Assembly (NCBI GenBank): GCA_003597945.1
Contig: QZJS01000046.1
Span: forward strand, 1-38,661
Source of the DNA: Desulfobacteraceae bacterium
GTDB lineage: Bacteria; Desulfobacterota; Desulfobacteria; Desulfobacterales; Desulfosalsimonadaceae
Length of the DNA stretch: 38,661 bases
Direction of reading: 5' to 3'
In this document: positions 23,990-32,213 of the stretch, one piece after another
Position numbering within the stretch: the stretch's first letter is position 1
How the letters are laid out: every line of letters begins with the position of its first letter
Notes under the pieces: model-generated
Seen by the model: only the letters and a program-made list of their open reading frames with translations
Databases searched by the model: none
Told to the model about the DNA's origin: nothing
Made by a program: the position numbers and the translations under genes

Positions 23990-24256
23990 TCACTCATACC
24001 GGCGGATGGCGTTCCGGATAAACATCTGCGCCCGGGCGGTCTCCTCGGACTGGGTGTACCAGTATGTGCCGGCATCAATGTCGGCCCGCTCGATGGCGTC
24101 CATGACCGGGCCGACAGCGGGCAGGCGTTGGCCCAGGGGCAGTGCCGCAAAGGCCATGACCCATATCAGGCCAAGACCTATGGCCAGCAGCAGCCACGCT
24201 TTGATCCGTTGCCCGAAGATATTCAGCTTTTCCGATTCAGTTGGTTTGTCGCTCAT
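23990..24256 (-). CDS. Small membrane protein downstream of the YeiH-type exporter
   Basis: An 88-residue protein with a polar N-terminus (MSDKPTESEKLNIFGQRIK), one membrane helix (AWLLLAIGLGLIWVMAFAAL) and a soluble C-terminus (about 50 residues) containing aromatic and charged residues. The frame can start at TTG 24286, but ATG 24256 gives a compact conventional protein; neither start has a strong ribosome site. It follows the exporter by 61 bases on the same strand, so it may be an accessory subunit cotranscribed with it. No family was recognised. Confidence 0.6.
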   Translation of the reverse strand: MSDKPTESEKLNIFGQRIKAWLLLAIGLGLIWVMAFAALPLGQRLPAVGPVMDAIERADIDAGTYWYTQSEETARAQMFIRNAIRRYE

Positions 24257-24317
24257 TATTGCTTCGTCTGTTTCCCGCCGTTTCAAATAGTTTCATCAAT
24301 TCCTGACAGATTCTCTC

Positions 24318-26096
24318 TTACAGGCCGGCGGTGATTGCCGGGAAGACCAGAAAGAACATGATATAGGCCATGGTCAACGTCAGGATCAGGTTGAGGCTCT
24401 GACCGCAGACATAAAGGATGACCGGCTTGCCGCCTTTGAAATGATGGGCCAGTTCCCGGAAGTTGGAGGACAGCCCGATGCTGGCAAAAGCCAGGGCAAA
24501 AAACCAGTCCCGTGCGTCGCGGGTCAGGCCGCGGATAAAGCCGTGCTCGATCATTACTTCGCCGGCGCTGCCCATGGCGCTGTACATGATGGAGATAACG
24601 ATGGAAGCGGCGATGAATCCCAGCACAAACTTGGGGAATCGATACCAGATCTCCATCTTGCTGACCATCTGGCCCGGCGCGCATTCCACGCGGGCGCACC
24701 AGTAAACCGCCACGCCGAAGGCGATCACCCCGATCATTACGTTCTGGATCATCTTGATGGTGGCGGCCACGAACATGCCGGTTTCGCCCAGGAAAGCGCC
24801 AGCGGCCACCACCGCGCCGGTGGAGTCGATGGTTCCGCCGATCCAGGCGCCCCCCAGTACGGGATGCATGCCGATGGAAACGATGAAGGTGGGCAGGGCG
24901 ATCATCATCACCGCGGTAAACAGCATGGACATGCCCACGGCAATGGTCAGCTCCTCTTTTTTGGCCCGGCAGGCCGAGGCCGTGGCAATGGCCGCGGACA
25001 CGCCGCAAACGCACATATCCGCCGACACGGTGATGTTAAGCGTCTTGGATTCCATTTTCAATATGCGCTGCCCGAAAGCATAGGTCGCGACCAGCACGAT
25101 GGGAGTGACCACCCAGGCCACGAAGATGCCTGGCACGCCGATGGCTACGATTTTGCTGAACAGGATCTCGGCGCCCAGCAGGACCAGGCCGGTTTTGATG
25201 AAATACTCGGTTTGAAGCGCCTCCTTGACGAATTTGGGCGCCCCTACGGTGTTGCTGATGAGCATGCCCAGCACAATGGCCCAGAGCACGTCGCCGAATC
25301 CGTATTTACGCATGGTTTCCTGATTCCCGATGATCATGGCGACCACGGCGATGAGAAACAGGAACCAGAAGCCTTTCCAGAATTTGGTCGTATCGATCTT
25401 CAAAAACAGGATGCCGATGGTGAAAAACAATCCCGTCAGAATCAGCAGGCCGATATGGTAGGGGATTTTGTTATAAGCCTGCACCGTGGCCTTGGCCCGC
25501 ACGCTGCCGCGTTCTTTTTCCCGCAACTGGCGCCACTCGGCGATATTTTGTTCCGCCGCGGCATTGAGCTGTGCGTCCTGAAAAAAGGCTGCGGCCGCAA
25601 GGGCCTGGGCTGCTTCGGCCCTGGTAAGCGCCGCCTTGGTGGCTTCCTGGGCTTCTTTGTAAGCCGGCTCGGCCTTGGCGCGGCGCGCTGCCGCCGCCGC
25701 TTCGCTCAGGTAAAGGGATTCGGCGGGATTGCTGCTCCATCGATCCGGTTTTTGAAGCCACTTGCTGATGGTTTTGGCATAGGGTTCATTGGTGGCCCGA
25801 AGTCCGCCTTTGGCGTCATTAGCCTTGTGCCATTCCACGGTGCGGAAAGGAGCCCGGGCATCCTCGGCTTGCAGGACGGCGTCGGCTTTGGCAAGATTTT
25901 CGGCCATATCCGCCGGCGGTCTGGGCAAAAAAATCAACATGCCGACGATAATCAGCAGGAACCCCAGCCATATGGCCCACCAGTCCTCTTTTTTATAGAG
26001 TTCGGACCATTCCCATTTCTGCTTGTCGATAACCACATCCGGGCTTGATTCCAGCGTGGCTCCCGACGGAATTGCCGGTGATTGAACAGGCGCCAT
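24318..26096 (-). CDS. YeiH-type putative sulfate exporter family transporter with large N-terminal extension
   Basis: A 592-residue membrane protein. The C-terminal 350 or so residues match the UPF0324/YeiH family ([80 protein letters not shown]), with about ten helices. Residues 1-240 are extra compared with the usual length of about 345: a cytoplasmic start, one helix ([19 protein letters not shown], about 40-58), then about 150 residues of alanine-rich helical domain before the next helix. ATG 26096 follows AAGGAGAG; an in-frame start at 26114 has none. The family is annotated as exporting sulfate or related anions, with little biochemical proof. A sigma-54 promoter lies upstream. Confidence 0.87.
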   Translation of the reverse strand: MAPVQSPAIPSGATLESSPDVVIDKQKWEWSELYKKEDWWAIWLGFLLIIVGMLIFLPRPPADMAENLAKADAVLQAEDARAPFRTVEWHKANDAKGGLRATNEPYAKTISKWLQKPDRWSSNPAESLYLSEAAAAARRAKAEPAYKEAQEATKAALTRAEAAQALAAAAFFQDAQLNAAAEQNIAEWRQLREKERGSVRAKATVQAYNKIPYHIGLLILTGLFFTIGILFLKIDTTKFWKGFWFLFLIAVVAMIIGNQETMRKYGFGDVLWAIVLGMLISNTVGAPKFVKEALQTEYFIKTGLVLLGAEILFSKIVAIGVPGIFVAWVVTPIVLVATYAFGQRILKMESKTLNITVSADMCVCGVSAAIATASACRAKKEELTIAVGMSMLFTAVMMIALPTFIVSIGMHPVLGGAWIGGTIDSTGAVVAAGAFLGETGMFVAATIKMIQNVMIGVIAFGVAVYWCARVECAPGQMVSKMEIWYRFPKFVLGFIAASIVISIMYSAMGSAGEVMIEHGFIRGLTRDARDWFFALAFASIGLSSNFRELAHHFKGGKPVILYVCGQSLNLILTLTMAYIMFFLVFPAITAGL

Positions 26097-26193
26097 AAAC
26101 ACTCTCCTTATCATATGATTGGATGGTTAACCCCAAGGGCCGTAGTGGAATCGGACCCTGAAACAACGAAAAGTCCAAATGCCGCTTTTTAAG

Positions 26194-26208
26194 GCAAGAA
26201 GAGTGCCA
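26194..26208 (-). promoter_or_regulatory. Sigma-54 promoter for the exporter gene
   Basis: Read on the minus strand the sequence is TGGCAC-TCTTC-TTGC, a perfect match to the TGGCAC-N5-TTGC core, with conserved GG (-24) and GC (-12). Transcription should start near 26182 and give a leader of about 86 bases to ATG 26096. The adjacent divergent sigma-54 activator is the obvious regulator. Confidence 0.75.
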
Positions 26209-26251
26209 GAGTTGACGATTGGAACAAATGTGTATATAAACCGGACAATAG

Positions 26252-26304
26252 GCGTCTTCGGACGCTTCCGGCGCGGGGAGCGCCGGCCGTCATACCCCTG
26301 GTAT
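26252..26304. promoter_or_regulatory. Cluster of inverted repeats, candidate activator-binding (enhancer) sites
   Basis: Three symmetric elements lie side by side: GCGTC-TTCG-GACGC (26252-26265), CCGGCGC-GGGGA-GCGCCGG (26268-26286) and ATACC-CCT-GGTAT (26292-26304). They are about 45-100 bases upstream of the sigma-54 promoter, where NtrC-type dimers bind. They might instead be RNA hairpins in the leader of the divergent kinase gene. Confidence 0.4.
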
Positions 26305-26415
26305 CGCCAATCAGGGATTGCGCTTATGTAAACCATGGTTGGCGGCATATAAGACACTCTGTTGCCCTGCAACTTTCAAACCGAAACGCGCCATCACGAC
26401 ATGGCAAGGAACAAG

Positions 26416-28377
26416 ATGATGAAAAAACGGTTTTTTTTATCTCCGTTGAGTCTGCGGGCCAGATTTCATATCGGCATCGGCGCTTTTTTAATCATTGTAT
26501 GCTTTGTCAGCGCTTTTCTGATCTATCGCCATGAAAAGTCTCTTTTAGAAGAGATCGCCCACGCCAGGACCGATCTGGTCATGGCGGCCGTTGAAGCCAG
26601 CCGCGCCTATATCCGGGAAGAACTGCGACCGAAAATGTATGCGGAGTTCGGACACGATTTTTTCATGCTGGAGGCCATGTCCACCTCGTATGCGGGCCGG
26701 GCGTTTATGGATATTTTCAGCCGGAAAGTCCCGAACTTCAACTACCGGCGCGTGTCGGTCAACGCCCGCAATCCCCACTCGGAGGCCAATGACCTGGAAA
26801 AAGAAATGATGGGTTATTTCAAACAAAACCCCGGTCAACGCAACTGGCAGGGCCTGGCAACAAAGGATGGCGATGCCAGTTACATGCGGTTTCAGCCGGT
26901 ATTTTTCGAAACCTCCTGTATGCACTGTCACGGCAATCCCGGCGACGCTCCTTCAGAGCTGATAAGACTTTACGGCGACGCCCAGGGTTTCGGACATTTC
27001 CCGGGCGAGCTGGCGGGCATTATCGCCGTGGGGATTCCGGTGGACAGCGCCCTGGCCGATATCCGGGACCGGGCCGCATCGGTTTTCATTGCCGTCTTTC
27101 TGGGTGTTTCCGTTTTTTATCTTTTTTTAATCTTTTTTTTCGACCGCATCGTGGTGACCAATCTGCGGGGGGTGCTCGATATCTTCCGATCGTCTCTGGA
27201 CCCCGACATTGAGCCGGATCTGACCGGAGTCGAATCGGAAAAGGACGAATTGCGGGCGTTGACGGCGGCGGCTGAAACCATGGCCGGCCGGCTGAGGCAA
27301 GGCCGCGAGGTTCTGGTGCAGAAAAACACGGAGCTGGAGCAGCAGAAGGAACTGCTCCAGTCGGTCTTCGACGGCATCACCGATATGGTGGTGCTGCTGG
27401 ACAAGGATTTTCGCATCAAAATGGTGAACAAGGCCTATCTGCGCCGATACCATGTGGCGTTAAAGGACGTGTACAACATTTGCTGCTATGAAGCGCATTC
27501 CGGGAATCTGGAGGTGTGCGCGGGGTGCAAGCTGCCGGCCGTGGCCGAATCCAAAACCGCTTTAAGCACGGAGATACGCTATCCGGGCGGGGACCTGTTT
27601 CTGGTGACATTCTATCCATTGATAGACGAAAACGGCGATCTGCAAAGCATTATCCGCTACAGCCGTGAAATCACCGACCAGAAAAAGGTGGAACAAAAAA
27701 TCCAGCAGGCCGAAAAACTCCTGGCCATGGGGCAACTGGCCGCGGGGGTGGCCCATGAGATCAACAACCCCCTGGGCGTCATTCTCTGCTATACGGATCT
27801 GCTCAAAAGGCAGTTGGCCGACTTTCCCCAGGGCTTGAAGGATCTGGGCGTGATCGAAAAACAGGCGCATAATTCCAAGCGCATCGTATCCGACCTGCTC
27901 CAGTTCGCCCGCAGCCATGAAAGCGCCAAGGAGCCGGCCATGGTCAACAGCGCTATTGGCGAGGTGGTCCATTTTCTGGCCCACCAGTTCAATAAGCAAA
28001 AAATTGAGGTGACCCTGGACCTGGATGAGGCCGTACCCGCTGTCCCCATGGATGTGAACAAAATGAAGCAGGTGCTGATCAACCTGCTCATGAACGCCGG
28101 CCAGGCCATGGAGGGACCCGGCCTTATTGTTGTTTCCACGGCCTGGTCGGCATCCGAAAAGATTCTTGAAATCAAAATCAGGGACAATGGCAAGGGCATC
28201 GATCCGGCCATCCGCAACAAGATTTTCGACCCGTTTTTTTCCACCAAGGCCACCGGCGACAGCACCGGCCTGGGGTTGTCGGTGAGCTACGGCATCATTC
28301 AGGAGCACGGCGGCGACATCACCGTGGAAAGCGATCCCGGCGAGGGGGCCTGCTTTTCCATCCGGATGCCCGCTTAA
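26416..28377 (+). CDS. Sensor histidine kinase with haem-c-binding Tll0287-like (DUF3365) periplasmic domain
   Basis: A 653-residue membrane kinase. After a first helix (near residues 16-38) comes a periplasmic domain of the Tll0287-like/DUF3365 type with C168-MH-C171-H172, a covalent haem c site (CMHCHGNPGDAP). A second helix (about 222-246), HAMP-like linker and coiled coil lead to a PAS domain (about 310-425, with CCYEAHSGNLEVCAGC cysteines). HisKA has H447 (GVAHEINNPLG). HATPase_c has NLLMNAGQAM, DNGKGIDP and STGLGLSVSYG. Start choice: AAGGA at 26406-26410 favours ATG 26416 or 26419. Haem suggests sensing of redox state, O2, NO or CO. The response regulator gene follows 18 bases later. 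Confidence 0.92.
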   Translation: MMKKRFFLSPLSLRARFHIGIGAFLIIVCFVSAFLIYRHEKSLLEEIAHARTDLVMAAVEASRAYIREELRPKMYAEFGHDFFMLEAMSTSYAGRAFMDIFSRKVPNFNYRRVSVNARNPHSEANDLEKEMMGYFKQNPGQRNWQGLATKDGDASYMRFQPVFFETSCMHCHGNPGDAPSELIRLYGDAQGFGHFPGELAGIIAVGIPVDSALADIRDRAASVFIAVFLGVSVFYLFLIFFFDRIVVTNLRGVLDIFRSSLDPDIEPDLTGVESEKDELRALTAAAETMAGRLRQGREVLVQKNTELEQQKELLQSVFDGITDMVVLLDKDFRIKMVNKAYLRRYHVALKDVYNICCYEAHSGNLEVCAGCKLPAVAESKTALSTEIRYPGGDLFLVTFYPLIDENGDLQSIIRYSREITDQKKVEQKIQQAEKLLAMGQLAAGVAHEINNPLGVILCYTDLLKRQLADFPQGLKDLGVIEKQAHNSKRIVSDLLQFARSHESAKEPAMVNSAIGEVVHFLAHQFNKQKIEVTLDLDEAVPAVPMDVNKMKQVLINLLMNAGQAMEGPGLIVVSTAWSASEKILEIKIRDNGKGIDPAIRNKIFDPFFSTKATGDSTGLGLSVSYGIIQEHGGDITVESDPGEGACFSIRMPA

Positions 28378-28395
28378 GTCTCGGACTGAGAGGTT

Positions 28396-29832
28396 ATGAT
28401 GAACCCACAGAAAATACTTATCGTTGATGATGAACACGATATGCTGGAAGGCTTGCAGCGGGTATTGGCCTATGAGCTGGAAGGGGTTGAAATCGTCGTT
28501 TCGGCGGCCCCGCTGGAGGTCCCGGATCTGATTCGCCGACAGCGGTTCGATCTGGTATTGCTGGACCTGCGCATGCCCGAAATGGACGGACTGGATCTGC
28601 TGGTGGCCATGGATGCTCTTGATGAGCGGCCCACCGTGATTATGATGACCGCTTACGGCGATATTGAAACCGCAGTGGCGGCCATCAAAAAAGGGGCCTA
28701 TGATTTTATCACCAAGCCCTTTGAAATACCGGACCTGGTGCGCATATTGAAAAAGGGGCTGGAGCGTAGCCGGCTGATTGACGAAAATCTTGCCTTGAGA
28801 CGGCAAGTGTCTGAAAAAACAGCCTTTGAAGCCTTTATCGGCCAGTCGCCCCCGATGCAGCGCCTGTACGAAACCATCGCCTCGGTGGCCAACACCGATT
28901 ATGCCGTTTTGATTCGCGGCGAAAGCGGCACCGGAAAGGAATTGGCGGCCAGAGCCATTCACGGCATGAGCAAAAGGGGAACCCGGTCGCTGGTGGCGGT
29001 CAACTGTCCGGCCATTCCGGAACATTTGCTGGAGAGTGAGCTTTTCGGACACCAGAAAGGGGCCTTTACCGGCGCCGTCGCCAATCGCAAGGGCCTTTTC
29101 GAAGAGGCTCACGGTTCCAGCCTGCTGCTGGATGAAATCGCCGATATCCCCGTGACGATACAGACCAAACTCCTGCGGGTGCTCCAGGAACAGGAGGTGC
29201 GGCCGCTGGGCAGCGCCAGGGGGTTCCAGGTGGATGTGCGCATCCTGTCCACCACCAATCAGAACCTTGAGGCAAAAATCAGGGATCGCACGTTCCGGGA
29301 TGATCTCTATTACCGCCTGAACGTGGTCAGCATTTCCACGCCGAGCCTCAGAGAGATGCGGGAAGACATTCCCCTGCTGGTCAGGCATTTTTCCTCCAAG
29401 GCCTGCAGGGAGCTGGGAATTCCGGTTAAAGGCGTCGCGCCCGGCGTCATGGCATGGCTGGCCGGCCGGGAATGGCCCGGCAATGCACGGGAGCTGCAAA
29501 ATTTCGTACGCCGGCTGGTGGTTTTTTCCACAGGTGAAGAGATCGATGAAAAAGGGCTTCAGGCGGCTAGGAGCACGGCCGGTCCGGACATGGGGCTGCC
29601 GGGGACGGCGACCGATCCCGGGGCGGATCAGATTTCATCCTACCTGCTGGAAAAGGACAAGGTGGTGAATGCGTTTACCGCCGAATACGTCGATAAGCTG
29701 CTTCGAAAAACCAGAGGCAACATCACCCGGGCCGCTCAGGCAGCCGGCTTGAGCCGCCAGGCCCTGCAGAAAATCCTGCAGCGCACCGGAATTGATTCCG
29801 ATGCCTACCGGGGCGATGATGCAACAGGTTGA
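28396..29832 (+). CDS. NtrC-family sigma-54-dependent response regulator
   Basis: A 478-residue regulator with a receiver domain (ILIVDDEHDM; phosphoacceptor D57 in LVLLDLRMPEMDG; K in FITKPFEIPD), an AAA+ domain (Walker A GESGTGKE 175-182, GAFTGA 222-227, Walker B LLLDEIADIP) and a C-terminal Fis-type HTH (NITRAAQAAGLSRQALQKIL). It is the partner of the preceding haem kinase, in the same operon. The intact GAFTGA loop means it can activate sigma-54 polymerase. The only strong sigma-54 promoter seen nearby is that of the divergent exporter, which is therefore the predicted target. The frame stops at a TGA and stays open for 36 more codons. Confidence 0.95.
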   Translation: MMNPQKILIVDDEHDMLEGLQRVLAYELEGVEIVVSAAPLEVPDLIRRQRFDLVLLDLRMPEMDGLDLLVAMDALDERPTVIMMTAYGDIETAVAAIKKGAYDFITKPFEIPDLVRILKKGLERSRLIDENLALRRQVSEKTAFEAFIGQSPPMQRLYETIASVANTDYAVLIRGESGTGKELAARAIHGMSKRGTRSLVAVNCPAIPEHLLESELFGHQKGAFTGAVANRKGLFEEAHGSSLLLDEIADIPVTIQTKLLRVLQEQEVRPLGSARGFQVDVRILSTTNQNLEAKIRDRTFRDDLYYRLNVVSISTPSLREMREDIPLLVRHFSSKACRELGIPVKGVAPGVMAWLAGREWPGNARELQNFVRRLVVFSTGEEIDEKGLQAARSTAGPDMGLPGTATDPGADQISSYLLEKDKVVNAFTAEYVDKLLRKTRGNITRAAQAAGLSRQALQKILQRTGIDSDAYRGDDATG

Positions 29833-29943
29833 AGCGATTGGAGGTTTTCTGGACAAAAAATCGGGGCCACGACGCGAGAACGCTTGAATCAGGTATATGA
29901 AGGGATTAAACTTCTTGCCAAACCACGGGAAGTTGATGATTAA
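29833..29943 (+). pseudogene. Short coding-like remnant directly after the response regulator stop
   Basis: After the TGA at 29830 the same frame continues for 36 sense codons to TAA 29943. The end reads IGATTRERLNQVYEGIKLLA then KPREVDD. TxERLNxVY near a C-terminus is reminiscent of small antitoxins of VapB/MazE type, so this may be the 3' scrap of an antitoxin gene. There is no start codon with a ribosome site. It could also be chance sequence. Confidence 0.3.
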
Positions 29944-29964
29944 AATAAGAGAAATGGGGGCGCA

Positions 29965-30642
29965 ATGAAAATTCTGGTGATTAATGGAAATCCGAAAAAA
30001 AGCGGGTTTATTGCCGATGCCACGGAACTTGTCGTGAACCGGTTATCCGTTCAGGGGGTTGAAGCATCGCTGGTGATGCTCGGGGATGCGCGCATCCAGG
30101 ACTGTGTCGGCTGCTTCCAGTGCCTGAAAACCGGCAATTGCGCCATTAAAGACGATATGGATGATATTGTTTCGAAAATGCTGCAAACCGATGGTTACGT
30201 CATGATTTCCGCCGTTCGAAACAGTGATGTCACGGCCTGCTACAAGAGGTTTTACGAGCGCATCACCTATCGCCTGGGATTTCCGCTTCTCCTGGAAAAC
30301 AAACACACCCTGGCCATTTCCGCTGTCGGTTATATGGGCGGCAAGTCGGTCAATCGCCGTTTGCTTGGTCTGCAGGATGTCTGCAATACCAGCCTTTCCG
30401 GGCATCTGCATTTTGCCGTGGGCATTCCGGCCAGACCCATGGACCATAAGATCAGGGCGCGCATCACGTCGGCCGTGGACCGGCTGGTCGAAGATATCCG
30501 GACCCGAAAAGATCGAAGCATTGCCCGGAAAGCCTCTTATGCCCTTGACCGGTTTGTCCTGAAGCGATTTGTTTTCCGGAGCAGGGAGGATGTTTATGCC
30601 AATGTATTGCGGCATTGGAAAGACAAGGGGTATCTTTCCTGA
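29965..30642 (+). CDS. Flavodoxin-fold iron-sulfur flavoprotein (Isf/NADPH-FMN reductase type)
   Basis: A 225-residue cytoplasmic flavoprotein. It begins MKILVINGNPKKSGFIAD, the FMN phosphate loop of the FMN reductase family. Its cysteines C47, C50, C53 and C59 (CVGCFQCLKTGNC) form the same compact motif, at the same residue numbers, as the Isf-ArsC fusion in this window, so a [4Fe-4S] cluster next to FMN is likely. SAVGYMGGKSVNRR is the second flavin-side loop. The C-terminal 40 residues are basic and helical. Isf proteins transfer electrons from ferredoxin to acceptors such as O2, peroxide or quinones; the partner here is unknown. Confidence 0.85.
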   Translation: MKILVINGNPKKSGFIADATELVVNRLSVQGVEASLVMLGDARIQDCVGCFQCLKTGNCAIKDDMDDIVSKMLQTDGYVMISAVRNSDVTACYKRFYERITYRLGFPLLLENKHTLAISAVGYMGGKSVNRRLLGLQDVCNTSLSGHLHFAVGIPARPMDHKIRARITSAVDRLVEDIRTRKDRSIARKASYALDRFVLKRFVFRSREDVYANVLRHWKDKGYLS

Positions 30643-30726
30643 AAAATGTTTCCGCTGTTTTATAACCGGCTAAGAAGATTGGAGTTTTTACAGGCAGATT
30701 CGAATAGATTTGAAAAGGAGCATTCA

Positions 30727-31509
30727 ATGACGCTTTCGTCATCAGACATTGACGACCTCAACGCCGCCAGGCGTCTGCTGGAACATCCCGGCCTTGCCGT
30801 AAAAATCAGCCATGTTGTGGGTTCCCCCATTGAAAAAGGCTTTGATATGCTGCCCAGGAATTGGAGCCAAGTGGTCAATGACGCCACGCGAAAATCCATC
30901 GAGGCGGCCATCACCGTTGCCATGTGGACCATGGATCGCAGCAGGCAGGGATTGCCGCCGTCAAACTGGTGGCATAAGCTGGCGGCCGGAACAACCGGAG
31001 CGGTCGGCGGCGCCTTCGGGCTGCCGGCGCTTGCCGTTGAACTGCCCGTTTCCACGGCCATCATGCTCAGATCCATCGCGGATATCGCCAGAAGCCAGGG
31101 GGAGAATCTGGAAACGCCGGGAGCGAAGCTTCAATGCATTCAGGTTCTGGCCCTTGGCGGTCCTTCGACAAGCGACGATGCCGCGAATACGGCCTATTTT
31201 GCCGCACGGGCGGCAATGGCCAAATCCGTCTCGGAAGCAGCGGCCCACCTGGCAAAAAAGGGCTTTTTGGATCAAGGTGCCCCTGCAATCGTTCGATTTT
31301 TAAGCCAGATCGCTTCGCGCTTTTCCATAACCGTGTCTCAAAAGGCGGCGGCCCAGGCGGTGCCCGTTGTGGGCGCTTTCGGCGGAGCGTTAATCAATAC
31401 GCTGTTCATCGATCATTTCCAGGACATGGCAAAAGGGCATTTTATCGTTCGCCGTCTGGAGCGGCTTCATAGCCCCGAAGACGTCAGACGCCAGTATGAA
31501 AAGCTATAG
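30727..31509 (+). CDS. EcsC family protein
   Basis: A 260-residue protein. ATG 30727 follows AAAAGGAG by six bases and is preferred over an upstream in-frame start at 30646. The EcsC hallmarks are visible: an acidic helical start (SSSDIDDLNAARRLLEHPGL), GTTGAVGGAFGLPALAVELP and the following STAIMLRSIADIARSQGE. The C-terminus AVPVVGAFGGALINTLFIDH with HFIVRRLERLH closes the domain. Two weakly hydrophobic glycine-rich segments could contact the membrane. EcsC proteins are widespread but without a settled biochemical function; the B. subtilis member is linked to an ABC transporter. No transporter is adjacent here. Confidence 0.88.
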   Translation: MTLSSSDIDDLNAARRLLEHPGLAVKISHVVGSPIEKGFDMLPRNWSQVVNDATRKSIEAAITVAMWTMDRSRQGLPPSNWWHKLAAGTTGAVGGAFGLPALAVELPVSTAIMLRSIADIARSQGENLETPGAKLQCIQVLALGGPSTSDDAANTAYFAARAAMAKSVSEAAAHLAKKGFLDQGAPAIVRFLSQIASRFSITVSQKAAAQAVPVVGAFGGALINTLFIDHFQDMAKGHFIVRRLERLHSPEDVRRQYEKL

Positions 31510-31529
31510 ACAGGGCCACTGCCGCGTTA

Positions 31530-31552
31530 AACCGCATCGGGTTCTTGCGGTT
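31530..31552 (+). terminator. Weak hairpin after the EcsC gene
   Basis: AACCGCA (31530-31536) pairs with TGCGGTT (31546-31552) around a nine-base loop. A TTTT tract follows only after seven more bases, so terminator function is doubtful. Confidence 0.3.
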
Positions 31553-31593
31553 CGGACGCTTTTGTGTAATTTTTACTGCCGATGGATTTGCTC

Positions 31594-31620
31594 TTGACAA
31601 CCCGCAATCAAGGCCATAAT
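31594..31620 (+). promoter_or_regulatory. Candidate vegetative promoter of the hdr operon
   Basis: A perfect -35 hexamer TTGACA (31594-31599) is followed after a short 15-base spacer by CATAAT (31615-31620, 5/6). Initiation near 31627 would make the hdrC mRNA almost leaderless, which fits the lack of a Shine-Dalgarno sequence before ATG 31629. An alternative -10 with 17-base spacing (TAATTT) is weaker. Confidence 0.4.
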
Positions 31621-31628
31621 TTGAGCAT

Positions 31629-32213
31629 ATGCTAAATAATAATATTGAAAAACCGTCCGCCGGATCACCGCAGCGGGAATTGCAATGGCAGCAGCGGCTT
31701 TACGAGACCCCCGGCGGCAGGGAGATTCTGGGATGCATCCAGTGCGGCACGTGCAGCGCCTCGTGTCCCCTGACAGACCAGATGGATCATGCCCCCCGAG
31801 AGTTGTTCGCCCTGGTGCGCGACGGCGCCATGGAGGAGGTGCTCCGCTCCAACACTCCGTGGTTCTGCGTTTCCTGCTACCAGTGCATGGTGCGATGCCC
31901 CCGGGAGATCCCGGTCACCGATATCATGTACGCGTTGAAGCGGATGGCCGCCGAAGCCGGCATATTTCCAAAGGGCCATAAAATGCCGGGCCTCTATAAG
32001 ATTTTCAACCAGGATGTGGCCCGATATGGTAAAATCACCGGATCGATACTGATGGGCCGATACGGTTTGCGGCATCCGGTGGACATGGCTTCCAAAATGG
32101 GCACCGGGCTTGGATTGCTCAAAACCCGGCGGTTTGATTTCACCCCGCAGAAGATGGTCGATCCCCGAAAAATCGCCGCTCTGCTGAAACGAAAACGCAC
32201 GCACATAAAATGA
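31629..32213 (+). CDS. hdrC: Heterodisulfide reductase subunit C-like iron-sulfur protein
   Basis: A 194-residue soluble protein with two [4Fe-4S] motifs: C36-x2-C39-x2-C42-x3-C46-P (CIQCGTCSASCP) and CVSCYQCMVRCP further on. It passes electrons between HdrA and the catalytic HdrB subunit. The C-terminal part after residue 100 (AEAGIFPKGHKMPGLYKIFN) is typical of bacterial HdrC. There is no ribosome site at the chosen ATG, and a nearly leaderless transcript is possible. It overlaps hdrB by four bases (ATGA), so the two proteins are coupled. Confidence 0.92.
   Translation: MLNNNIEKPSAGSPQRELQWQQRLYETPGGREILGCIQCGTCSASCPLTDQMDHAPRELFALVRDGAMEEVLRSNTPWFCVSCYQCMVRCPREIPVTDIMYALKRMAAEAGIFPKGHKMPGLYKIFNQDVARYGKITGSILMGRYGLRHPVDMASKMGTGLGLLKTRRFDFTPQKMVDPRKIAALLKRKRTHIK

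Noticed and set aside
24441-26048. Plus-strand open frame of 535 codons opposite the exporter gene
   Set aside because: It mirrors the codon bias of the exporter. The product is rich in His, Asp and Gly with no domain, signal or ribosome site, while the minus-strand product is a clear membrane protein with a sigma-54 promoter.
27562-29499. Minus-strand open frame of 645 codons opposite the kinase and response regulator
   Set aside because: It spans two well-defined plus-strand genes with conserved catalytic motifs and has no recognisable domain. It is a shadow of GC-rich third positions.
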